From Fidelibacterota bacterium TCS52 (GTDB lineage Bacteria > Fidelibacterota > Fidelibacteria > Fidelibacterales > Fidelibacteraceae), in contig LSCC01000004.1 of NCBI GenBank assembly GCA_001577215.1, positions 1-8,752 of the forward strand: a stretch of 8,752 nt of DNA, given 5' to 3'. A program made the position numbers and the translations under genes. Of this stretch, positions 1 to 6,775 are shown piece after piece; positions within the stretch are counted from its first letter, which is position 1, and each line of letters starts with the position of its first letter. Below the pieces are notes generated by a model. The model made no database searches, had not been told where the DNA came from, and worked only from the letters and a program-made list of their open reading frames with translations.

Positions 1-1
1 T

Positions 2-1042
2 GGTTGTTTAAATCAAGAAGAAATACCGACAACTTATGATGGGGAAATGGATATAACTTTTCAAGCGCGGTTTGATATTGATTCACTTAATAACGAAGCA
101 AAATTATCTTCTATACCTGTTGAAATATTTACTTATGCTTATGAAAATTGTTTTTATAGTGGTTCTACAGATTCTAACGGAATAGTTATTTTTGAAGACA
201 TTCCGTGGGGTAATTATAATGTAAATATTAATTCGGAAATATTTGTTGATTATGGGACTTTTATTGATACTATGCCCGTTATTTATGCAGGAATTTACAA
301 TCCTGATAGTAGTTCTGATTTGGTAACTACGATAAATATTCTATGTGGTGGTTCTGGTAAAGGTTTGAAAATAAATGAAATATATACGGTTGGACCGCCG
401 AATAATTTTTTTTATTTTTATGATCAATTTTTTGAATTATATAACTCATCTGATGAAACAAAATATCTTGATGGAATGGTTTTTTGCAGAATGTGGACAT
501 CTATTCTGGAAATTACTTCAATTTTTCAATTTCCAGGTACTCCACTTACCGGAAAAGAATATCCGGTTGAACCAGGAGAATTTATTGTTTTAGCACAAGA
601 TGCATATAACCATAAGGATTTGATATTTAATGGCAATGCAAGTATAGATCTTACTGTAGCAGATTGGGAATTTAGGAATAGTGCCGATCTTGGTGATTGG
701 GATGATCCTACTGTCCCAAATTTAGAATGCATTGAAGTTGGCGAGCATCGCGAATTTATGGTTGGATTAAATTCAGATGTTTTAATATTGGGAGATGGAA
801 GTGATGTAGATTATCTTGATGGATTAGATAGAGAATCAGTTGTTGATGGAGTTGAATATAGTGGTTATTCCGGTCATACAAAAGATATTGAAAGCTATGT
901 TGATAGAGGTTTTGGAGGTGTTGGACTGCAAAAATACAGTGGACAATCTTTAGAGAGAAAAGCACCTGGTTTTGATACTGATAATTCCACTATTGATTTT
1001 GAAATTATTTCGGCTCCTACGATAGGATATCATCATGAATAA
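2..1042 (+). CDS. DUF4876-like surface lipoprotein with lamin-tail-like domain, 5' partial
   Basis: The reading frame is open to the left edge. The codons before the ATG at 47 read GCLNQEEIPTTYDGE, and the Cys at 5-7 after Gly fits a lipobox (signal peptidase II site) with an acidic, polar mature start. The true start therefore lies upstream, and 47 is an internal Met. About 346 residues are visible, most of the mature protein. The first ~90 residues look like a carboxypeptidase-regulatory/CnaB-like Ig fold (SGSTDSNGIVIFEDIPWGNY). Next comes a lamin-tail-like domain: LKINEIY near 365-382, YDQFFELYNSS near 419-450, EPGEFIVLAQDAYNHKD near 570-620, and a close with SLERKAPGFDTDNS near 950-990. 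This arrangement matches my knowledge of DUF4876 proteins of Bacteroidota; no database was searched. It ends 38 bases before a predicted outer-membrane barrel, so the two are probably co-transcribed. Function unknown; a structural or ligand-binding surface protein is the likeliest reading. No catalytic motif seen. Confidence 0.85.
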   Translation, partial: GCLNQEEIPTTYDGEMDITFQARFDIDSLNNEAKLSSIPVEIFTYAYENCFYSGSTDSNGIVIFEDIPWGNYNVNINSEIFVDYGTFIDTMPVIYAGIYNPDSSSDLVTTINILCGGSGKGLKINEIYTVGPPNNFFYFYDQFFELYNSSDETKYLDGMVFCRMWTSILEITSIFQFPGTPLTGKEYPVEPGEFIVLAQDAYNHKDLIFNGNASIDLTVADWEFRNSADLGDWDDPTVPNLECIEVGEHREFMVGLNSDVLILGDGSDVDYLDGLDRESVVDGVEYSGYSGHTKDIESYVDRGFGGVGLQKYSGQSLERKAPGFDTDNSTIDFEIISAPTIGYHHE

Positions 1043-1080
1043 ATTTTTTTTAACCAAAAAATTATGAAAGAGAAAAGAAC

Positions 1081-2529
1081 ATGAAATTAATTAAAATTAG
1101 AAATTTAAAAATAGTAAAAATATTCATAATACTTTTAATAAGTATTGCATTCTTATATTCATTCGAGAATCAAATTTTTTCTAACGATTCAAAATACGAT
1201 CTGTTCAATTCGCAAGTTTCAATATATTCAATAAGTAACAATCCAGCATTTTTCAAAATTACATTTAAGAAAAATATCATGAAATATACTTTGACTGCAA
1301 GTAATAAAAATAATTTATTTCATCGCGAATATTCTCCGGAAAAAGAACAAAATATTAATTTTGAAGTCGTTACTTCTAAAAGATTAAATGATAATTCTTC
1401 TATTGCCTCAATCATAAAATATAATCATGATAGTAAGTTTGATATGAAGCATTCATTAGAAAAAGATTTTTATAATCACTATTTTTCATATTCAGATACG
1501 ACTATCGGTGACACGGAATATAATGGACCAAAATTACAATTTATATATAATCATTCCATAAATAACAGAGTGTTTTTTGGCATTAAAGGAAATTATGGGG
1601 TGGAGCAAGGATTAAAAGATGTATATACACAATGTGAGACGATCAAGAGAAATTTTGATGTGTCTTTTGGTGCTGGACTACAATCTTCTAATAAATCAAC
1701 TGTGCTTGGTGGATATATAAGATATTCCGATAGGCAGGGAAAATATGAAGCAGTGAAAGAATACAGTGATGCGCTTGTGAGAACATATTTTGGATATAAT
1801 GTTTTTAGACCTGAAAATCCTCGTAGTTCAAATCATAAAACAGATAATCAAAAAGGAATGAATTATAGTTTGCAATTTTATAAAAAAATAAATAATTTAA
1901 AGATAATTTTAAATGGGAATTATGGTTATACTACAAATAATATAGAAACCGGGAGTTCATCAAAACCGGTAAATATTGCTTATTGGCAGAGAGAAGGTGG
2001 AAAATATTCCGGGGATATTATTTACAATTTTAATAATAGTAAAAGTAGTCTTCGGTTTGGTTATGTATATAAACAATTTAATGATTTTGCAAAAAATCCT
2101 CATTTTAATACAATTATGATTGAAAATGAAGAGAAGACACATGTATTTAATTCATCTCTATTTCTAATTCCAAATATGCTAACGAAATTTTCTATTAAAG
2201 GGAAAATAGAAATGATTAGTCAGATTTATAATGAATATGTGAAACCATTTGAATATAATTCAGAACATTTAAATTGGCACATTAATTCTTATTTTCAATT
2301 ATTTTTGACAGAATCATTAAATTGGAATATTACAGGTGGTTATGGTAAATTCAAACCTCATTTTACTTGGGAAATTGATAGTTTTAATGAAATTAATATT
2401 GGAACAGGGGTTGAAAGATATTTTCGATTTGGGTTTGTTAGAGTTGGTGGAATGTATAAAAAATATACACCAGATACAGGCAATAATGATATTAATGAAT
2501 ATCAAATTAATTTATCATTTAGAAAATAA
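1081..2529 (+). CDS. Predicted outer-membrane beta-barrel protein, DUF6850-like
   Basis: The 482-residue protein starts with a basic stretch (MKLIKIRNLK) and a hydrophobic core at about residues 14-26 (FIILLISIAFLY), a Sec signal peptide probably cut after Ser27. The mature part begins with a SISNNPAFF segment, similar to the NPA motif near the start of many FCB outer-membrane proteins. It then runs as alternating polar and aromatic strands joined by Asn/Ser/Gly-rich turns (GIKGNYGVEQG, LRFGYVYKQF, WNITGGYGKF, FRFGFVRVGGMYKKY) and ends in a strand, EYQINLSFRK, placed like a barrel-closing signal. Length and its place behind a DUF4876-like lipoprotein suggest DUF6850, a Bacteroidota barrel family I associate with that neighbour. 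The family name is less certain than the barrel call. A weak GA-rich ribosome site, AAAGAG at 1067-1072, lies 8 bases before ATG. It has no plug domain or TonB box, so it is not a TonB-dependent receptor. Likely role: an outer-membrane anchor or pore working with the lipoprotein. Confidence 0.75.
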   Translation: MKLIKIRNLKIVKIFIILLISIAFLYSFENQIFSNDSKYDLFNSQVSIYSISNNPAFFKITFKKNIMKYTLTASNKNNLFHREYSPEKEQNINFEVVTSKRLNDNSSIASIIKYNHDSKFDMKHSLEKDFYNHYFSYSDTTIGDTEYNGPKLQFIYNHSINNRVFFGIKGNYGVEQGLKDVYTQCETIKRNFDVSFGAGLQSSNKSTVLGGYIRYSDRQGKYEAVKEYSDALVRTYFGYNVFRPENPRSSNHKTDNQKGMNYSLQFYKKINNLKIILNGNYGYTTNNIETGSSSKPVNIAYWQREGGKYSGDIIYNFNNSKSSLRFGYVYKQFNDFAKNPHFNTIMIENEEKTHVFNSSLFLIPNMLTKFSIKGKIEMISQIYNEYVKPFEYNSEHLNWHINSYFQLFLTESLNWNITGGYGKFKPHFTWEIDSFNEINIGTGVERYFRFGFVRVGGMYKKYTPDTGNNDINEYQINLSFRK

Positions 2530-2563
2530 AAGAATTCAATTTTGGCGAATTTAAAAAATGATT

Positions 2564-2569
2564 AAAGGA
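2564..2569 (+). promoter_or_regulatory. Ribosome binding site that decides the start of the large propeller gene
   Basis: AAAGGA lies 8 bases upstream of the ATG at 2578. The in-frame ATG at 2569 overlaps this site with no spacer, so the ribosome would be poorly placed there. This favours the start at 2578 (MKNRWLNYF) over MGKMKNRWL, a three-residue difference. Confidence 0.6.
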
Positions 2570-2577
2570 TGGGTAAG

Positions 2578-5500
2578 ATGAAGAATAGATGGTTAAACTA
2601 TTTTATAATATTGTTAATTGCATTTTCATCAATAGTTGTTTTTATTGTGTTAAATCATAATGATAAAGTAAAAGAATATGTTTCCACATTTTCTCTTGAT
2701 GAATACAACAAAAATAATATTTCAGAAAATAAAATTGTTATTGATAGAAAAAATCGAATAATGTCAGAACGAAAAAAGAAAGTGAAAGGAAAATCACGAC
2801 AGGACAGTCCAAATTTATATGCAGAATATCATAGGGAAATTAGAACTCGCCAAGGTGAATTCAAACCGAATTATAAATTCAATTACAAAGTTGAAGAATT
2901 ATTAAAAGCAAAGTCAATAAAATCAACAAAAGCATTAAGAAAAGTATCTTCAACAAATTTATTAGATTGGATTGAGCGAGGTCCTGGGAATGTTAGCGGA
3001 AGAACTCGTGGATTGATTTACGATTTTGCCGATCCAACTTATGAAATATGGTTTGCCGGATCGGTTAGTGGTGGAATTTGGAAGACGGTAGATGCTGGAC
3101 GTTCTTGGCGGAATGTTACTGAAGATTTGCCAAATCTTGCAACAAGTGCAATTGTTATGGCACCATCAAATAGTGATATAATCTATGCCGGAACAGGAGA
3201 GGGATTTAATAATGTTGATCAGATTGATGGAAGTGGAATTTGGAAATCAAGTGATAAAGGTGAAAGCTGGACACAATTAACAAATACGGCAAATAATCCG
3301 AAATTTCAAAATATAATGCGAATTATTGTTTCGCCTAACGATGAAAATATTTTGCTTGTAGCAACTAATTCCGGTTTCAATTATTTTGCCGGAGAGAAGC
3401 CGAGATCTTTTATATTCCGCTCTACAGATGGTGGAAATAATTGGATAGAAGTATATGTATCAGATAATGCAATTGAACATATTATTTCAAATCCGAAAGA
3501 TTTCAACACTCAATATGCAACTATAAATTCTATTGGTGTAATAAAATCAAAAGACGGAGGAATTACTTGGGAGAAGTCATCTGATGGAATAGGAGTTGTA
3601 AAAAGAATGGAAATTGCAATTGCTCCAACTGATACATCTCGGTTATATATTTCAGCAGAAACAAATGGCAATGCGGAATTATATGTTTCAGAAAATTCAG
3701 GTGAAAAATGGTATCCAACCAAAAATACAAATGGAAGCGATATAAATTGGTTGGGTTATCAAGGATGGTATGATAATACAATAGCAGTAAATCCATATTC
3801 TGCAGATTCTATTTTTGTTGGTGGCATAAACCTTTGGCAAATAAGTATGGTTGATGGAATGGATACTTCAACATCAAAGCAACTTATCGATGTAAATTTA
3901 ATCAATACGGATTCGTTTTTGACACTATATTTACCTGTTGACAAATGTGAAAATTACTTTATTCCATCGAATTCAGTGGATAGTGAATTTGTTTCAGTTG
4001 AAATTAGATTTGGTGATACACTTTCACAAAAAGCACACAGATTTACTTATGCACAAAATTTTAACTATCCGTATCACGATTATATTGAAGTTCCTTTTGA
4101 AGCTTGGGACATTGATAATAATATTCAATTAATGGTTTCAATAAGAGACGATGATACAAGTGCAACATGGAATCCAAAAAATAGAGCAGATGCACATAGT
4201 GAAATTTCAAGAGAATATATTTTTGTTCATTCAATAGAATATAACGATTCGGCTGATACTAATATTACGAAAACAGGTGGATTTTCTCATAAAAATTTAT
4301 ATTTTGTTTGGCCTGAATCTCCTGCTGGTATAACATTTGATCCGAATAGTTTACCATATTCTAAAATTGAAATATTATATGATAAAATGGTAACAAAAAG
4401 GATTCATACAAATAATGTGACGGATGGATATGGGGAATTTGATGGTTCGGATAAAGGTGTACATGTCGATCACCATAACATTGTATTAATTAAAACTGAT
4501 ACAACAAAAAAGGAATTTAGATTTTTAAATGCAAATGATGGTGGAGTTTCATATTCAGATGACAAAGGTGAAACATTTACTCAACCATTGACCGGCTATA
4601 ATACGACTCAATTTTACGGAGTTGATAAACAAAACGGTGCTGATAAATATATTGGTGGAATGCAAGATAATGGTACTTGGCACTCTCCGGTTAATTCAGA
4701 TTCTATTTCAAATTGGGAAAATTGCTTTAAAGGTGATGGATTTTCTTGTGTTTGGAATTATGATAATGCAAATAAAGTTATTGCATCATCTCAATATAAT
4801 AGAATTATGAAATCTATAGATGGTGGCGAAAACTGGGGACAATCAACTTCAGGATTGGAAAATGTCGGAAATGGTGCTCCGTTTTTTACAAAAATAGCTA
4901 AATCAAAACAAGATCCTAATTTACTATTTGCTGTTGGTGAATTGGGAATTTGGCGGTCAAATAATTTTGCCGGTGATTGGGAACTAATAGAGATGTCATC
5001 AAGTTGGAATGTGAAATCAAATACTCAAATAAAAATTTCACTTGTAAATCCAAATATAATTTGGGCCGGCACGAATATGTTAACTGATGATCCGATTTGT
5101 GTTTCAACCGATGCAGGGTTTAATTTTAATTCTACGAAAATTTATTCAGAAATAACCATGGGAAGAATTTCCGGATTTGCAACTCATCCGACAAAAGATT
5201 CTGTTGCTTATGCACTTTTTTCATTTGCAAATGCACCAAAAATTTTACGAACTACCGATCTGGGAAATAGTTGGGAAGATATATCCGGTTTTAATCCAAT
5301 GACCTCAACAAGTTCAAATGGATTCCCAAATGTTGCAGTTTATTCACTTCTCGTTATGCCATACAATACTGATATTATTTGGGCAGGAACTGAAATTGGT
5401 ATTTTTGAATCAACTGATAATGGTAATACTTGGGTCTCGGCAGATAATGGGTTACCGTCTGTGGGAGTTTATGAAATGGTAATTGTAAATGACGAAATTG

Positions 5501-6678
5501 TAGTTGCTACTCATGGAAGAGGAGTTTGGTCTGTTTCAATTCCAGAACTTTCAGGATACGAACCCCCAACGGCTATTTTTGCTTCAATATTACAGGAAGT
5601 TGGACAAAACATTAATGGAGATATTGGTATAAAAGCAAATTTGCGGTCAATTTATGATTCTACACAATTAATGATTGATAACCAAAAATATGATACTTTT
5701 CTAAATAGCAATACCGGTGATACATCAATAATTTTTGATTATTCAGTTACAGCACTAAAAAATGTAGAAATATTTCTTCGTTCTTACTATAATAACAAAA
5801 CATATATTTCGCAGACAATTGAAACGAGAGTTATGCCAATTGCCGAGCCAAGAATTACATTTTTAACTGATTTTTCGAGTGATAGCGGATATTTTGGTGG
5901 AACCGGTTTTGAAATTTTAGATTCTCTTGATGATTTCGATGGAGCAATTCATTCATTTCATCCATATTTAAATAACATAAATTCAATATTTACATTACGA
6001 ATTCCAATAATTATTTCTATTGACAATGCGGATATTACTTATAGAGATTTAGCTGCTGTTGAACCATATTCCGGAGATGATACAAGCCCGGGAGATTATA
6101 AATTTCATGATTATGTTATTGTGGAAGGAAGTAAAAATGGGACAGAATGGATTCCGTTGATTGATGGATATGATGCCAATTATTGGGATCCACCTTGGCG
6201 GAATGTTTATTTTAGTGGAACAGCAGGACCGTCATTATATAAGTCACATAGTATAAATTTAAAAGATAAATTTTGTGCCGGTGATACGATTTTGATAAGA
6301 TTTCGTTTATATGCCGACTATTATGATAATGGCTGGGGATGGGTAATTGACGATTTAAAAATACAAGAAAATGCTTCAGAAATTATTGTAAAAATTCCAA
6401 CACTATTTTCATTATCACAAAATTATCCGAATCCATTTAATAATTCTACAGTAATTCATTATGAATTACCAATAGATGGTTATGTAAAATTAGATGTTTT
6501 TGATATTCGCGGAAGAAAAATTACTACGCTAATTAACGAAGAGAAAGATGCAGGTACATATGATTATAAATGGAATATTAGTAAAATTATAAGTAGTGGA
6601 ATATATTTTTATAGATTGAGTATTGATAGTAGAAATGCAAATTTTCAACAAGTTAAGAAAATGATTTATGTGAAATAG
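2578..6678 (+). CDS. Giant Asp-box (BNR/sortilin-like) beta-propeller protein with type IX sorting domain
   Basis: This 1366-residue protein (numbered from ATG 2578; ATG 2569 adds three) has a hydrophobic export segment at residues 6-25, then a basic linker (~40-130) without motifs. ERGPGNVSGRTRG at 133-145 opens the propeller. Asp boxes (S/T-x-D-x-G-x-x-W) begin near 170, 224, 282, 324 and 371 (the last with Asn for Asp), and again near 660, 746, 843, 892 and 945. HVDHH (629-633), NDGGVSYS (653-660), QDNGTW (696-701) and THGRGVW (977-983) are motifs I associate with T9SS-exported sortilin-like proteins. Between ~421 and ~625 a separate beta-rich domain (RFGDTLSQKAHRF, SREYIFVHSIEY) splits the propeller. 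An Ig-like part (~992-1090), a jelly-roll-like part (~1094-1262, GWGWVIDD at 1252-1259) and the sorting domain (~1277-1366) follow. It should be carried through the outer membrane and released or anchored on the surface. Asp boxes also occur in sialidases, but the catalytic arginine triad context is not seen, so a binding or structural role is likelier. It is 48 bases after the barrel gene, probably in one operon. Confidence 0.9.
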   Translation: MKNRWLNYFIILLIAFSSIVVFIVLNHNDKVKEYVSTFSLDEYNKNNISENKIVIDRKNRIMSERKKKVKGKSRQDSPNLYAEYHREIRTRQGEFKPNYKFNYKVEELLKAKSIKSTKALRKVSSTNLLDWIERGPGNVSGRTRGLIYDFADPTYEIWFAGSVSGGIWKTVDAGRSWRNVTEDLPNLATSAIVMAPSNSDIIYAGTGEGFNNVDQIDGSGIWKSSDKGESWTQLTNTANNPKFQNIMRIIVSPNDENILLVATNSGFNYFAGEKPRSFIFRSTDGGNNWIEVYVSDNAIEHIISNPKDFNTQYATINSIGVIKSKDGGITWEKSSDGIGVVKRMEIAIAPTDTSRLYISAETNGNAELYVSENSGEKWYPTKNTNGSDINWLGYQGWYDNTIAVNPYSADSIFVGGINLWQISMVDGMDTSTSKQLIDVNLINTDSFLTLYLPVDKCENYFIPSNSVDSEFVSVEIRFGDTLSQKAHRFTYAQNFNYPYHDYIEVPFEAWDIDNNIQLMVSIRDDDTSATWNPKNRADAHSEISREYIFVHSIEYNDSADTNITKTGGFSHKNLYFVWPESPAGITFDPNSLPYSKIEILYDKMVTKRIHTNNVTDGYGEFDGSDKGVHVDHHNIVLIKTDTTKKEFRFLNANDGGVSYSDDKGETFTQPLTGYNTTQFYGVDKQNGADKYIGGMQDNGTWHSPVNSDSISNWENCFKGDGFSCVWNYDNANKVIASSQYNRIMKSIDGGENWGQSTSGLENVGNGAPFFTKIAKSKQDPNLLFAVGELGIWRSNNFAGDWELIEMSSSWNVKSNTQIKISLVNPNIIWAGTNMLTDDPICVSTDAGFNFNSTKIYSEITMGRISGFATHPTKDSVAYALFSFANAPKILRTTDLGNSWEDISGFNPMTSTSSNGFPNVAVYSLLVMPYNTDIIWAGTEIGIFESTDNGNTWVSADNGLPSVGVYEMVIVNDEIVVATHGRGVWSVSIPELSGYEPPTAIFASILQEVGQNINGDIGIKANLRSIYDSTQLMIDNQKYDTFLNSNTGDTSIIFDYSVTALKNVEIFLRSYYNNKTYISQTIETRVMPIAEPRITFLTDFSSDSGYFGGTGFEILDSLDDFDGAIHSFHPYLNNINSIFTLRIPIIISIDNADITYRDLAAVEPYSGDDTSPGDYKFHDYVIVEGSKNGTEWIPLIDGYDANYWDPPWRNVYFSGTAGPSLYKSHSINLKDKFCAGDTILIRFRLYADYYDNGWGWVIDDLKIQENASEIIVKIPTLFSLSQNYPNPFNNSTVIHYELPIDGYVKLDVFDIRGRKITTLINEEKDAGTYDYKWNISKIISSGIYFYRLSIDSRNANFQQVKKMIYVK
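6406..6675 (+). other. Type IX secretion C-terminal sorting domain (type A) coding segment
   Basis: The last ~90 codons of the propeller gene encode FSLSQNYPNPFNNSTVIHYE, then VKLDVFDIRGRKI, DAGTYDYKWN, SSGIYFYRL and a final basic KKMIYVK. This order (NYPNPFN, D-xx-G-x-x-V/I, GxY-x-x-W, SGIYFYRL, terminal K) is the known hallmark of the type-A por/T9SS sorting domain, a small Ig-like fold recognised by the translocon and usually removed by the PorU sortase. It implies that the genome encodes a T9SS; none of its components lies in this window. Confidence 0.93.
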
Positions 6679-6685
6679 CAATATT

Positions 6686-6728
6686 ACAAAAAAATAAAAA
6701 AACACTTGCATTCAATTTGTTTTTTTGT
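6686..6728 (+). repeat. Imperfect A/T inverted repeat between the two propeller genes
   Basis: ACAAAAAAATAAA (6686-6698) can pair with TTTGTTTTTTTGT (6716-6728) as 13 base pairs including one G-U, with a 17-base loop. It starts 7 bases after the stop of the upstream gene and contains runs of A and T on either side, so it could act as a weak bidirectional terminator. The stem has only one G-C pair, so its stability is low. It overlaps the proposed promoter of the next gene. It may only be two opposing homopolymer tracts meeting by chance. Confidence 0.3.
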
Positions 6729-6734
6729 TAAAGT
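6706..6734 (+). promoter_or_regulatory. Candidate sigma-70-type promoter for the second propeller gene
   Basis: TTGCAT (6706-6711) resembles a -35 box, and TAAAGT (6729-6734) matches four of six positions of a -10 box, with a 17-base spacer. An A-rich tract just upstream (6688-6702) could serve as an UP element. The leader to the ATG would be about 35 bases and contains the strong ribosome site. I looked for the Bacteroidia-type TAnnTTTG box here and did not find one at the right spacing. In AT-rich DNA such matches arise easily, so this is a suggestion supported mainly by position. Confidence 0.4.
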
Positions 6735-6763
6735 TAATAGCGAGTAGAAATTTGAAATAAAAA

Positions 6764-6770
6764 GAGGAGG
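6764..6770 (+). promoter_or_regulatory. Strong Shine-Dalgarno sequence, GAGGAGG
   Basis: GAGGAGG ends 5 bases before the ATG at 6776 and is the best ribosome site in the window. It fixes the start of the last gene, where a signal peptide begins at once. A perfect anti-16S match suggests efficient translation, and argues against classical Bacteroidia, which seldom use Shine-Dalgarno sites. Confidence 0.85.
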
Positions 6771-6775
6771 ATTTT

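Noticed and set aside
47..49. ATG as start of the first gene
   Set aside because: The frame continues upstream through a lipobox to the window edge and no Shine-Dalgarno-like site precedes this ATG at a proper distance.
1042..1063. T-run followed by A-run (TTTTTT...AAAAAA) as a terminator after the lipoprotein gene
   Set aside because: The stem would be purely A-T with a short loop and no following U-run, and the next gene starts 38 bases on; a shared transcript is likelier.
1064..1084. Short reading frame starting at ATG 1064 and ending in TGA overlapping the barrel start
   Set aside because: Only six codons of Lys/Glu/Arg in a purine-rich leader; best explained as the ribosome-binding region of the barrel gene.
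2578..6678. Sialidase (neuraminidase) function from the BNR/Asp-box repeats
   Set aside because: Asp boxes mark the fold only. I see no sialidase-type FRIP motif or catalytic arginine, Asp and Tyr/Glu set; other motifs fit sortilin-like T9SS proteins.
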